A stretch of DNA of 64,000 nt. It comes from a virus. Position 1 is the first letter of the stretch. Each line of letters starts with the position of its first letter. The position numbers were made by a program, and so were the translations under genes. Shown here in pieces: positions 18,608 through 27,527 of this stretch. The notes beneath the pieces are model-generated. The model was not told the origin of the DNA and made no database searches. It saw nothing but the letters and a program-made list of their open reading frames with translations. Location of the stretch: positions 18,511 to 82,510 of the IMG/VR virus record IMGVR_UViG_3300007609_001486; one strand, written 5' to 3'.

Positions 18608-19564
18608 ATGAAGAAATTAAAAGTAGAAAGAGCATCTATAGAAATTTTTGGTGGCTGTAACTATAAATGCGTAATGTGTCCCCAGTCGAAAGGAAGGGGC
18701 TCGTCGTGGACTCGGAAAATGCCATTACCACATTTTGTAAAATTGCTCGATCAATTAGACGGCAATCCTCTTATACAATTAGAAGGTTCGGGAGAAGCGT
18801 TTCTTGCAAAAGACTTAGATTTATATATTGCTGAATGTTCTAAAAGAAATATGAAAACATTCGTTAAAACAAATGGCTCTTTCAACACAACTCTTATGGA
18901 TAAATGTCTAAAAGCGGGGTTGACGTACATCAGATTTAGCGTAATAGGGCATGACAGACTTTCATATAAGAAAAATATGTCTGTTGATAACTTTGACTTG
19001 ATCATGGATAATATAACATATTGTATTGATCAAATAAGAAAAAAGCATTACAATTGCGAAATTAGCATATATCACATTTTATTGTCTTCTGATGACGAGG
19101 AACTCCAAAAATATAAAACAATAGCAAAAAAACTAAACTGTAAATCATATGTTTGGAAAATGCACAATTGGAGCGGTAACATTGATAGTAAAAATAGAAA
19201 AATTGTTAATAAGCGCAGAACTTGTGGCCGACCTTTTGCTAATGAAATTACAATTAGAGCAGGAGGAGAACCGGGCAGATATGGTGCGGTAACACCCTGC
19301 GCACAAACACTAGGACCGCCCAATGAGACAAAGAGTGTATTAGGATATTCTGACAAAGAAAGTTTACATGATATATGGAATGGAGCTTTATACAACGAAC
19401 TAAGAGAAAAACATCTCAAGGAAGACTTTGATAATATAGATTATTGTAAAAAATGTGACTTTTTATATGATGATCCTGACGTGTTAGTTTGGACAAATGA
19501 TGAGGCTACCGATGTAGGTGATATACAAGGGACTAGCCTAAATTTATTAAGGCATTTAAAATGA
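18608..19564 (+). CDS. Radical SAM protein with C-terminal SPASM-like Cys tail
   Basis: C17-x3-C21-x2-C24 (G-G-C-N-Y-K-C-V-M-C-P) binds the 4Fe-4S cluster that cleaves SAM. L-E-G-S-G-E-A near residue 60 stands for the GGE motif. The C-terminal third carries R-T-C-G-R-P, then T-P-C-A-Q-T, a H-D-I-W-N segment and Y-C-K-K-C-D, which is typical of SPASM modules binding auxiliary clusters. SPASM enzymes usually modify peptides or proteins, though some act on other molecules. It is ATGA-coupled to the next gene. It is the first of the radical SAM genes and does not belong to the A, B or C families defined by its neighbours. Confidence 0.88.
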   Translation: MKKLKVERASIEIFGGCNYKCVMCPQSKGRGSSWTRKMPLPHFVKLLDQLDGNPLIQLEGSGEAFLAKDLDLYIAECSKRNMKTFVKTNGSFNTTLMDKCLKAGLTYIRFSVIGHDRLSYKKNMSVDNFDLIMDNITYCIDQIRKKHYNCEISIYHILLSSDDEELQKYKTIAKKLNCKSYVWKMHNWSGNIDSKNRKIVNKRRTCGRPFANEITIRAGGEPGRYGAVTPCAQTLGPPNETKSVLGYSDKESLHDIWNGALYNELREKHLKEDFDNIDYCKKCDFLYDDPDVLVWTNDEATDVGDIQGTSLNLLRHLK

Positions 19565-20511
19565 AACTTGACCGAGACATATCCGACTTACCTCGTTTAC
19601 CCAACGAAGCATACGAATGCTTCAAAAATTATTTCTTTTATTACTTACCAAAATACCCCACTAGAAATATCTTAAAACAAGCGTTATGGGATCCAAACAG
19701 AGTGCCCGAATATGCTGAGCCTCACCGTTATTTAAATTTGGATTATAAAATGATGAAATTTTATCATACAGTGCCGGCGATAAAAAGTTATGCAGAACAA
19801 TTGTGGTTTTTAGTTTCAAGCATAGATCAAAAAGGAATACAAAGTCCATTATGTTCGGAGAATCTTAAAACTTTCCATCCTGGGGGTAAAAGGTATGCAA
19901 TTGCAGGTTATTTAGATATTCCCACAATGCCTGTACTTTTACAATCAACCAAAAAAATTCAAGAATATAACAGTCGGCAATTGCATCATTTATTTGAAAT
20001 TACAAATTTATATAATAATCAGTGTAGTATGAAAGTTAGAAAAGACACTGGTGCCTTGGAAGTTTCTTGGCATGGCGAAACTTCAATGCGTGACAATAAT
20101 GGTTATGATGATTGGAGGAAAAAAGCAGACAATGTGCTATCAAATACGAATACGAATACAAATTTTAACATACCAAAGTTTTTGCTACAAAACGGACTAG
20201 ATGTTGTTAATAAATTTAGGGTAGGAACAAAAATTGACGGTATTTTTAAGACAAATTATTGTAGGAAATCTAATAGCCCTATCAAAATTATAATTGATGA
20301 TATCAAGTATATTGATTTAGATTTGTGGGAGCTATATTTTCATATAGATCCCACTGTGCATTTGAAGGTAGATAAATCAAGTTACATACAGATTGTAAAT
20401 GAAATTGCTTCTAAAGACATTGTTTATAATAACTGTAGATTATTAGAAACATTAACTAGAAAAAAAATTTTTACAGCAGAGACTGTGTTACTAAACAGAA
20501 AAGGCAGATAA
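19561..20511 (+). CDS. Unknown protein, 316 aa
   Basis: It is translationally coupled to radical SAM genes on both sides (ATGA upstream, TAATG downstream), so it is probably part of the same pathway. Aromatic- and Pro-rich N-terminus (Y-F-F-Y-Y-L-P-K-Y-P). The middle has H-P-G-G-K-R and S-W-H-G-E-T-S-M-R segments, the latter possibly a ligand-binding loop. A short Asn-Thr repeat (N-T-N-T-N-T-N) follows, coded by a tiny tandem repeat near 20144-20161. There is no Cys cluster and no known domain I can name. Confidence 0.55.
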   Translation: MKLDRDISDLPRLPNEAYECFKNYFFYYLPKYPTRNILKQALWDPNRVPEYAEPHRYLNLDYKMMKFYHTVPAIKSYAEQLWFLVSSIDQKGIQSPLCSENLKTFHPGGKRYAIAGYLDIPTMPVLLQSTKKIQEYNSRQLHHLFEITNLYNNQCSMKVRKDTGALEVSWHGETSMRDNNGYDDWRKKADNVLSNTNTNTNFNIPKFLLQNGLDVVNKFRVGTKIDGIFKTNYCRKSNSPIKIIIDDIKYIDLDLWELYFHIDPTVHLKVDKSSYIQIVNEIASKDIVYNNCRLLETLTRKKIFTAETVLLNRKGR

Positions 20512-21593
20512 TGTATACATATGATGATATAAAAGAAGTTCATTTAGAAGTAACACAGCGGTGTCAAGCATCTTGTCCTATGTGTGACCGTAATATGAAC
20601 GGCGGTGCAGATAATCCACATATAACAAACGCAGAACTAACACTTGCAGATTGCAAACGTATATTCAAACCAGAATTTATCAAACAATTAAAAACGATGT
20701 ACATGTGCGGCAATTTAGGCGATCCTATTGTTGCTAGAGATACGCTGGATATTTTTAAATATTTCAGGCAGCATAATCCAAGCATGTGGCTCAGTATGAA
20801 TACAAATGCAGGAGCAAGGGACGAAGACTGGTGGACTGAACTAGCTGATACATTGGGAAGAATGGGTGCTGTCATTTTTAGTGTAGACGGACTGAAAGAC
20901 ACTAATCATATATATAGGCAAGGAGTGAATTGGGAAATCGTAGAAAGGTCAATGCAGTCATTTATAAGGGCAGGCGGCCGAGCTAGGTGGGATTTTTTAA
21001 TTTTTCAACACAATGAACATCAGGTCGAAGAAGCAGAACAACTTGCAAGATCCTGGGGAGTAGAAAGATTTATAAAAAAGAAATCAGGCAGATTTGTTAC
21101 ATCAGATATTAAACCAAAAGAACTGCATCAAGCAATTAACAGAAAAGGTGAACATACGGCCAAAATAGCAAAGCCAAGTAAAGAAGTTAATGTTAATCTT
21201 GCGTTACAAAAGCAAAAAGAAATTGAAAAAACATATGGTAGTATGAAAGAGTATCTTAACAAATGTTCAATTAATTGCAAGGTTGCAGAACAAGGTAGTA
21301 TATTCATAACGGCAGAAGGTTTACTGATGCCATGCTGTTGGACAGCAGGTCGTATGTACAAATGGTGGCACCAAGATCCTAGGGTAGAGCAAATTTGGGA
21401 TCACATAGAAATGGCCGGCGGCAAAGAGGGCATAAACGTAATAAATAACGATATACAAGATGTAATTAATGGTAACCTAATAAAAAGTATTAGTGATAGC
21501 TGGTCGCTCACTGGAGTGGAAAATGGAAAATTAGGAGTTTGCGCTCAGAAGTGCGGTTCCGATTTTGATCCATTTTCTGAACAGTTCAAATAA
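20511..21593 (+). CDS. Radical SAM/SPASM protein, type B (360 aa)
   Basis: C18-x3-C22-x2-C25 (R-C-Q-A-S-C-P-M-C-D) is the SAM-cleaving cluster site, and a conserved M-C-G-N-L-G-D-P replaces GGE. S-V-D-G-L-K-D-T-N-H-I-Y-R lies near residue 130. The C-terminal SPASM-like module has K-C-S-I-N-C, then G-L-L-M-P-C-C-W and a final C-A-Q-K-C-G. The same plan recurs in the split gene at 22876-23953 and in the gene at 31611. Its 3' end overlaps the convergent gene by 49 bp. The expected substrate is a peptide or a polar small molecule; unknown. Confidence 0.88.
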   Translation: MYTYDDIKEVHLEVTQRCQASCPMCDRNMNGGADNPHITNAELTLADCKRIFKPEFIKQLKTMYMCGNLGDPIVARDTLDIFKYFRQHNPSMWLSMNTNAGARDEDWWTELADTLGRMGAVIFSVDGLKDTNHIYRQGVNWEIVERSMQSFIRAGGRARWDFLIFQHNEHQVEEAEQLARSWGVERFIKKKSGRFVTSDIKPKELHQAINRKGEHTAKIAKPSKEVNVNLALQKQKEIEKTYGSMKEYLNKCSINCKVAEQGSIFITAEGLLMPCCWTAGRMYKWWHQDPRVEQIWDHIEMAGGKEGINVINNDIQDVINGNLIKSISDSWSLTGVENGKLGVCAQKCGSDFDPFSEQFK

Positions 21594-22819
21594 AATTCTC
21601 TAAGTTCAGGAAACGTAGATGTAAAATCTGTGTTTCTCAGCGCATCAAATTTTTGTAGACTGCTAGCAAATCTAGTTTTTGCAACATGTAATTTATTATC
21701 AGCTTCTCTTGTGTTTAGAAATGATTTAAGATGTGCTATATTCCAAGAATTGTTTCCTTGTATAATATTATTCAAAATATCTAGTTGTTGATTGGCTTGT
21801 GCAAATAATTCTTCGTCTACCTGTAAAAACTTTGCAGTGTATGGTAAAGGATCGTACCAAGGATTTATTTTTCTATCTCTTCGGTCGACTTTAGTATTGT
21901 CGTCATACCATTGATATAGTTCTGCCAAGTGTAGTGCATTAAATACACTATAACAAGTTTGAATATTTACATTAACATTTGCATTTTGCAAATTATTCAA
22001 AGTTTCTAACCATTTCTGCTGTTTTAGTCCGTAACGAACATATTCACCTTGTTTGCCATGTCCGTCGTGGCTGATAGTTATAATGCACTTTTTACCCCAT
22101 CTTGCGAGGTAGTCGTCAATAATGTTTATGCTTTTGTATTTGCTTATACTGCCATTAGTGTGAGACCAGATTGTAATTTTTTTATGAAGATTGTGTTTTA
22201 TCATTATTTCTAAAAGCTCATGGACATCTTCTTGCATAAAAGGTTCGCCGCCGTTTAGATGTATTTTTTCTATACTGTCTTGATGCTTTAGAATATAGTC
22301 TATTTTATTATCATTATTATTTCTCCATAATTTTGAATTTAGACTATCGCTATTGCATCCGTGTGCTAAGGCAAAAGCCTCGTTATAATTTTGTGCAATA
22401 GTGCTAGATAGTTCTCCATTACAACCAAGGCATGCAAAGTTACATTTATTGGTCCATAAAAAATCTAACATCACTGGAAATTGTTGCTGCATATACCCGG
22501 TTGAATCGGTTGCAATTATTGCCTCTTTAATTTTCGATCTTCCAAATTTATTAGAGGCATCTCTTACATCTGCAATTGAGCCTGTTTCTTTTTCAAAATT
22601 AGAACATGTATCGCATTCTTTAGGGAAAGTATTGTTGAGGAAAGATTTTCTGATATTCTTAAATTTCTCATTGTTAACAATAGATTCTAGATCTGCTTGA
22701 TGTGTAGATCCTAATTCTGTATACATTGCACAACATGCAGTTACTTTACCAAACTGTCCTTCGTATAGAGAAGTAAATGGCGCAGCACAAAACTTGTCGC
22801 CCATTTTGTTAGATACCAT
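21545..22819 (-). CDS. Radical SAM protein, type A (N-terminal twitch-like module)
   Basis: 424 aa. An N-terminal Cys module comes first: K-F-C11-A-A-P-F, C29-C30, then P-K-E-C-D-T-C near 66-72. The radical SAM core follows with C126-x3-C130-x2-C133 (K-C-N-F-A-C-L-G-C) and L-N-G-G-E-P-F near residue 190. The order of auxiliary-cluster module before core is the reverse of ordinary SPASM proteins. The C-terminus is helical, with no further cluster motif. It is a single-gene minus-strand island with its own late promoter, convergent with the upstream type B gene and divergent from the next. Confidence 0.88.
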   Translation of the reverse strand: MVSNKMGDKFCAAPFTSLYEGQFGKVTACCAMYTELGSTHQADLESIVNNEKFKNIRKSFLNNTFPKECDTCSNFEKETGSIADVRDASNKFGRSKIKEAIIATDSTGYMQQQFPVMLDFLWTNKCNFACLGCNGELSSTIAQNYNEAFALAHGCNSDSLNSKLWRNNNDNKIDYILKHQDSIEKIHLNGGEPFMQEDVHELLEIMIKHNLHKKITIWSHTNGSISKYKSINIIDDYLARWGKKCIITISHDGHGKQGEYVRYGLKQQKWLETLNNLQNANVNVNIQTCYSVFNALHLAELYQWYDDNTKVDRRDRKINPWYDPLPYTAKFLQVDEELFAQANQQLDILNNIIQGNNSWNIAHLKSFLNTREADNKLHVAKTRFASSLQKFDALRNTDFTSTFPELREFYLNCSENGSKSEPHF

Positions 22820-22840
22820 AAAAATAATTTCCTTAAATAC

Positions 22841-22869
22841 TTGACCTAAATATTTATAAAGTGTATTAT
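22841..22869 (+). promoter_or_regulatory. Possible sigma70 promoter with ATG at the predicted +1
   Basis: TTGACC (22841-22846), a 17-bp spacer and TATTAT (22864-22869). The predicted +1, about seven bases after the -10, coincides with the A of ATG 22876, which would make the mRNA leaderless. It overlaps the minus-strand late motif at 22851-22858. Confidence 0.45.
22851..22858 (-). promoter_or_regulatory. T4-type late promoter (TATAAATA) for the minus-strand radical SAM gene
   Basis: Read on the minus strand this is an exact TATAAATA. T4 spacing gives +1 near 22845 and a leader of about 26 nt with AAGGAA before the ATG at 22819. Confidence 0.65.
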
Positions 22870-22875
22870 AGTGTA

Positions 22876-23502
22876 ATGTTTGAATTAGAGTCTCTTAATA
22901 AAATTGAATTAGAAATTACTAGTAATTGTAATGCTGCTTGTCCGGGTTGTGCAAGAACGCTTAATCCTGATAAATTTTCAATCAATACGATAACTTTTGC
23001 CGATATAAAACAAATGTTCCCTTCACGTAGCACAATCGAAGGTAAAAAATTTAAATTCTGCGGAGTTTTAGGAGATCCTGCTTTTAATAAAGAATGTGTA
23101 GATATGGTAGATTACCTAGTTTCGTATGACGGGTTTTGTGAAATTAGCACAAACGGAGGAATACAGTCGGCCGACTGGTGGTCTAAATTAGGCAAAATAG
23201 CCTCAAGTAGTCCTAACTTACTCCATATACATTTTTGCGTCGACGGTTACAAAGAAACTAATCATATATATCGTGTTAACACAATATATGATGTTATTGA
23301 TAGAAATATGCAAGCATTTTGTGATTCAGCTCCTCCTAATCACGCTAGTTGGATTTATATAGTATTCGATCATAATGAACACGAATTACTATTAGCTGAA
23401 CAACGTGCAAAAGAATTAAATTTTATGTTTGCAACTAGAACCGGTATGCGTAATAGTTACAACGAATGGATTGCTCAAATTAAGAAGAAAAAAAATGTCT
23501 AA
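22876..23502 (+). CDS. Radical SAM protein type B, N-terminal half of a split gene
   Basis: 208 aa from ATG 22876. This start was chosen because it gives exactly the same distance to the first cluster Cys (C18) as in both intact type B siblings; an upstream GTG at 22861 is possible. C18-x3-C22-x2-C25 (N-C-N-A-A-C-P-G-C), F-C-G-V-L-G-D-P and C-V-D-G-Y-K-E-T-N-H-I-Y-R match the sibling at 20511. The frame stops in T-A-A right after a run of eight A, just where the siblings continue into their SPASM-like half. That half is the next gene. Confidence 0.8.
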   Translation: MFELESLNKIELEITSNCNAACPGCARTLNPDKFSINTITFADIKQMFPSRSTIEGKKFKFCGVLGDPAFNKECVDMVDYLVSYDGFCEISTNGGIQSADWWSKLGKIASSSPNLLHIHFCVDGYKETNHIYRVNTIYDVIDRNMQAFCDSAPPNHASWIYIVFDHNEHELLLAEQRAKELNFMFATRTGMRNSYNEWIAQIKKKKNV

Positions 23503-23953
23503 CAAAATAATAATAACAACAACAGGTTCTAAAGAACACAGTAAAAAAGATATAGTACAAGAACTAGATAATTTTATTAAAGAATATGAAGATCATAACC
23601 TTGATGAGGAAAAACTCAAAGAAGTTCTTAATAGTATTGTATGCAAATATGTGCACGAAGGAGAAATTTTTATTGCTAGCGATAAAACAGTTTGGCCGTG
23701 CTGCTTTCTCTGGGATAGTTATTTTAGAAACAAAGACAATATAAAAGAAACATTTTCTGACTTTAGAGAAAACTGGAATAGTTTACAGGAAAATAACATT
23801 GATGATATTTTGTCTCATCCTTGGTTTAAAACCATACTAGGAGAAAGTTGGGACCCTCGACACCCCAAGCATATTAGTCGTTGTATTAGAACGTGTGCTA
23901 AGAATAAAGCATACCACAATGAAATAAATTACAAAGATACCACGAACAAATAA
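23495..23953 (+). CDS. SPASM-like C-terminal half of the split radical SAM gene
   Basis: 152 aa from ATG 23495, which overlaps the upstream stop (ATGTCTAA, 8 bp). It has no radical SAM core, but carries the C-terminal module of type B enzymes: a Cys in I-V-C-K-Y, K-T-V-W-P-C-C-F-L-W, a N-N-I-D-D-I-L segment matching N-D-I-Q-D-V-I of the sibling at 20511, and a final C-I-R-T-C-A-K-N. Either two subunits assemble into one enzyme, or a frameshift at the A8 run joins them, or one base is wrong. The identical ATGTCTAA junction between real genes at 32656 favours coupled translation. Confidence 0.75.
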   Translation: MSNKIIITTTGSKEHSKKDIVQELDNFIKEYEDHNLDEEKLKEVLNSIVCKYVHEGEIFIASDKTVWPCCFLWDSYFRNKDNIKETFSDFRENWNSLQENNIDDILSHPWFKTILGESWDPRHPKHISRCIRTCAKNKAYHNEINYKDTTNK

Positions 23954-23982
23954 CATACTGATGTATAAAGGTAAGTAAATTT

Positions 23983-25395
23983 ATGAAAAATAAAATATCC
24001 GATACCTGGTGCATTCTGCCCTGGGTACATTTAAGCACTCGGCCTGATGGAAGTATGAGGGTATGTTGTACAGCAAATGCAAGTTCGGTAGGTCCTACTA
24101 ACGATAAAGAACACGGCGGACAAGTTGGTATACTAAAAACTGAAGACGGAAAACCTAACAATCTAAATGTAAGCGACTTTGAAACAGCATGGAATAGCAC
24201 ATACATGCGCAATGTGCGCAAACAAATGCTTAATGGCGAAATACCTCCGAGTTGTGTGAAATGTTTTAAAGAAGAAGCAGCCGGTCATAACAGTAAAAGA
24301 ATGTGGGAAACACACTACTGGAGCCAACGAGTTGATGTAGATAAGTTAATTCAAAATACTGCCGAGGACGGTAGTGTTCCTCCTCAGTTGGCATATATTG
24401 ATTTGCGATTTGGTACTAAGTGTCAATTAGCGTGTGTAATGTGTTCTCCCCATGACAGTTCGGGCTGGATTAAAGACTATAAAGCAATTTTTCCAGCAGT
24501 AGAAAATGCATCACTAAAAGAAACTATGCAGTGGCAGGACAAAGGAAGTTATAACGGAAGTAGTTATAATTGGCATAAACAGAATCCTGTATTCTGGGAG
24601 CAGTTCTATGAGCAAATGCCAAATATGCAGCAAATTTATTTTGCAGGCGGCGAAAGTCTTATTATCGAAGAGCATTACGAAATATTAGAGCATGCAATAA
24701 AAATGGGATATGCGAAAGATCTTGAATTGCGTTATAATTCGAATGGTGTCGAATGGCGAGAAGATTTATTTGATTTGTGGAAAGAGTTTAAATTAGTTCG
24801 ATTCCATTATAGTGTTGATAGTATACACAAAATGAATGACTATATTCGTTATCCAAGCAAATGGGACAGAACACGAGAAGTGTTCCATATTTTAGATAAA
24901 GAAACATCAAATAATGTCGAAGTTACTGTTGCTTGTGCAGTACAAGCATTAAACATTTATTATATTCCTGATTTCATTCGTTGGAAACTAGAAGAAGGAT
25001 TTAATAAAATTAACATGTGGCCATTTGGAGCGGGCGGTGTTAACTATCATTTTGTATATCATCCTCCGCACTTAAATGTTAAAGTATTACCCAAATGGTT
25101 TAAAGAAGAAGTACGCAGAAAATATGAAGAATTTTATCCATGGTGGGAAGAAAATTGGGAATTAGGTGTCCCTAATTGGCATCGAGGCAAAGTTACAAAG
25201 GAACAGTTTATGGAAGCAGGATATGGGATTAAACGCTTGAAAGGAATGCTACAGTTTATGGAAAGTGAAGACTGGAGTATACGTTTACCTGAAATGAAAG
25301 AATTTTTAGATTTATGCGATAAACAGCGCGGAATAACATTTGCAGAAACATTTCCAGAGATGAAAAATATTTTTAGTGAGGACCCTAATGTTTGA
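23983..25395 (+). CDS. Radical SAM protein, type A (470 aa)
   Basis: The N-terminal twitch-like module has W-C10-I-L-P-W, R-V-C28-C29 and P-P-S-C-V-K-C-F near residues 86-93. The core has C147-x3-C151-x2-C154 (K-C-Q-L-A-C-V-M-C-S-P-H-D-S-S) and Y-F-A-G-G-E-S-L near 222. Then come N-S-N-G-V and S-V-D-S-I strands of the half-barrel. The C-terminal 120 residues are Trp-rich and helical. It is closely related to the type A genes at 26208 and 32656. AAGGTAAG precedes the ATG. Its last 8 bases overlap the PP-loop gene. Confidence 0.9.
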   Translation: MKNKISDTWCILPWVHLSTRPDGSMRVCCTANASSVGPTNDKEHGGQVGILKTEDGKPNNLNVSDFETAWNSTYMRNVRKQMLNGEIPPSCVKCFKEEAAGHNSKRMWETHYWSQRVDVDKLIQNTAEDGSVPPQLAYIDLRFGTKCQLACVMCSPHDSSGWIKDYKAIFPAVENASLKETMQWQDKGSYNGSSYNWHKQNPVFWEQFYEQMPNMQQIYFAGGESLIIEEHYEILEHAIKMGYAKDLELRYNSNGVEWREDLFDLWKEFKLVRFHYSVDSIHKMNDYIRYPSKWDRTREVFHILDKETSNNVEVTVACAVQALNIYYIPDFIRWKLEEGFNKINMWPFGAGGVNYHFVYHPPHLNVKVLPKWFKEEVRRKYEEFYPWWEENWELGVPNWHRGKVTKEQFMEAGYGIKRLKGMLQFMESEDWSIRLPEMKEFLDLCDKQRGITFAETFPEMKNIFSEDPNV

Positions 25396-26215
25396 AGATA
25401 ATAATCTACTTTACAAAGACTTACATGAAAACTTAATCAAAGAAACAATTAGTGGTTTAGATATCTATCTAGATCCAAACTGGAAAAAAATTGCAGTAAA
25501 TCTCAGTGGCGGTGCAGACAGTGCATTACTAACCTATATAGTTTGCAGTATCATTAAAAAATACAAACTCAACATTCGAGTAAATGTTATTACATACCAA
25601 AGATGCTGGACAACTAGACCTTGGCAAGGATGGTGGAGTATACAGGTTTATAACAAGCTAAAAAGTTATTTTCCAAATATTATTGCAGATAGAATTACAA
25701 ATTATATTCCTCCTGAATTAGAATATGGAGTTTCTGGACCTATTATAGACGGTAGAAGTGGAGATCAAATTATTGTTGGAAGTTTCAATAAATTTGCTGC
25801 ATGGGAATATAATCTAGATGCAATTTTTAATGCTACAAGTAAGAACCCTGATAACGATACTAGAAGTGATAGAATGAATAATAGAGACGGTGATGCTGCT
25901 AGTGGAAATGTAAAAGATGTGTGGTCTCATAACGATACATTAAATGTTGTATTGGCGCATCCGTTTAAATATGTACAAAAGGATTGGATAGTAACACAAT
26001 ATCATGTGTTAGATATTATAGAATTGTACGATACAACAAGAAGTTGCGAGGGAGACATTAATCTTCATTCAGAAATTAAAAGAGCAGTACCCTCGGCGAC
26101 TGATTATGTAGAAGGCATGAAGATTCCAACTTGTGGAGAATGTTGGTGGTGTTACGAACGAGAATGGGCAGAGAGTAGAGTACAAACAATGATGGAAGCT
26201 CTTAACAATGTCTGA
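25388..26215 (+). CDS. PP-loop ATP pyrophosphatase (QueC/asparagine-synthase-like)
   Basis: 275 aa from ATG 25388, chosen because it gives the 8-bp overlap usual here. The PP-loop S-G-G-A-D-S (residues 40-45) binds the pyrophosphate of ATP in enzymes that adenylate a carbonyl group. A C-terminal P-T-C-G-E-C-W-W-C resembles the zinc-binding Cys cluster of QueC-type 7-cyano-7-deazaguanine synthases. The middle (G-P-I-I-D-G-R-S-G-D-Q) is unlike QueC, so it probably activates another substrate, forming an amide, nitrile or thio group. It sits between two type A radical SAM genes with overlapping starts, pointing to a shared pathway. Confidence 0.75.
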   Translation: MFEDNNLLYKDLHENLIKETISGLDIYLDPNWKKIAVNLSGGADSALLTYIVCSIIKKYKLNIRVNVITYQRCWTTRPWQGWWSIQVYNKLKSYFPNIIADRITNYIPPELEYGVSGPIIDGRSGDQIIVGSFNKFAAWEYNLDAIFNATSKNPDNDTRSDRMNNRDGDAASGNVKDVWSHNDTLNVVLAHPFKYVQKDWIVTQYHVLDIIELYDTTRSCEGDINLHSEIKRAVPSATDYVEGMKIPTCGECWWCYEREWAESRVQTMMEALNNV

Positions 26216-27527
26216 CACATTTTGTCCTATACCTTGGATATTTCAGGCTGCTAGGGCAAACGGAGATCTGCGAGTTTGTTGTCAAGCCAATGTTACAGAA
26301 AATAGGGGCGTAATACGGAAATCCAACGGGAATGCTTACAATGCGGGATCGGATGACTTAGACGAAGCAAGAAACGCAGATATTATGAAAGAAATGCGTA
26401 TTAACATGCTCCAAGGTGTTTGGAATAACGAATGCGGAAGATGCAAAGCAGAGGAAGAAGCAGGTCTAAATAGTAGAAGACAATACGAAAATGAAAATTG
26501 GAATTTTTCTGTTCAAGATGCAGCATTAGTGACTGATGCAGATGGCACAATTGATGTAGAACAATCTCCTGTCCAATATTATGATTTACGGTTTGGAAAT
26601 TTTTGTAATCTAAAATGCCGTATGTGCGGACCAACCGATAGCAATGCCTGGTACGATGATTGGATTAAACTTACAGGTTCTAATTTTTTTAAAGAAACAA
26701 GCGGCAATGTAGAAATAAAAGAAGTAAACGGAAAATTGTGTGCGAGCGAATATGACTGGCCCAATCATGAACCGTTTTGGGAATATCTTGAAAAACATAT
26801 TGAAAACATTGGACATATCTATTTTGCCGGCGGCGAGCCAATGTTGATTGAACGTCATTATGATTTCCTACAACGCTGTATAGATCAAGGACATGCAAAG
26901 AATATAATTATTGAATACAATACTAATATGAGTACACTACCGCCTAGAGTATCAAAGATGTGGGAGAGTTTTAAACAAGTTCGTGTTGGCGCAAGCGTCG
27001 ACGGTTACGGTAAAGTTTTAGAGTATCAAAGATATCCTGCAAAGTGGGAAAAAATATATAAAAACTTGCAAACGCTAGACGCTATGCCAAAAAATATCTA
27101 TGGGTGGTTAGCGTTTACTGTTACAGCATACAATGTAAATCATATGATAGATTTTATGAAATGGAAACTGACTGAAAGTGGATTTACGACTATCAATAGT
27201 ACATTAAAACGTCCTGTTATTACGCATCATGTTGCTCATCATCCTAAGCACCTGAATATTAGAGTCTTGCCAGAAGATGCAAAACAAAAATTAACAAAAC
27301 GTTTTGAAGAATTTATAAAATGGATTAATGATAATAATTTTGAAAGCCATGTGGTAAAACATGCTACAGATATAGCAACTGGTGTTTGTAATTATATGAA
27401 TTCTGAAAGTTATTACGACACACATTGGAACGAATTTAAAACTTATACGAAGAAGCTAGATACCATGCGTAACGAAAGTTTATTTGAAATAGAACCTGCA
27501 TTTAAGGAATATATAGATGAGTTTTGA
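26208..27527 (+). CDS. Radical SAM protein, type A (439 aa)
   Basis: The N-terminal module has F-C6-P-I-P-W, R-V-C24-C25 and N-E-C-G-R-C-K near 70. The core has C133-x3-C137-x2-C140 (F-C-N-L-K-C-R-M-C-G-P) and Y-F-A-G-G-E-P-M near 206. The helical C-terminus includes the H-H-P-K-H-L-N-I-R-V-L-P segment shared with the genes at 23983, 32656 and, in part, 36109. It is followed directly, with an 11-bp overlap, by a type C radical SAM gene, an A-then-C order seen three times in the window. Substrate unknown. Confidence 0.9.
   Translation: MSDTFCPIPWIFQAARANGDLRVCCQANVTENRGVIRKSNGNAYNAGSDDLDEARNADIMKEMRINMLQGVWNNECGRCKAEEEAGLNSRRQYENENWNFSVQDAALVTDADGTIDVEQSPVQYYDLRFGNFCNLKCRMCGPTDSNAWYDDWIKLTGSNFFKETSGNVEIKEVNGKLCASEYDWPNHEPFWEYLEKHIENIGHIYFAGGEPMLIERHYDFLQRCIDQGHAKNIIIEYNTNMSTLPPRVSKMWESFKQVRVGASVDGYGKVLEYQRYPAKWEKIYKNLQTLDAMPKNIYGWLAFTVTAYNVNHMIDFMKWKLTESGFTTINSTLKRPVITHHVAHHPKHLNIRVLPEDAKQKLTKRFEEFIKWINDNNFESHVVKHATDIATGVCNYMNSESYYDTHWNEFKTYTKKLDTMRNESLFEIEPAFKEYIDEF

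Noticed and set aside
20144-20161. Short ATACGA-type tandem repeat
   Set aside because: Only about three units, encoding an Asn-Thr run inside a gene; too short to be a phase-variable element or a CRISPR-like repeat.
24418-27527. Complete preQ0/7-deazaguanine DNA modification operon
   Set aside because: Only a QueC-like protein is present. The neighbouring radical SAM enzymes have C-x3-C-x2-C loops and long Cys-rich modules, unlike the short QueE.
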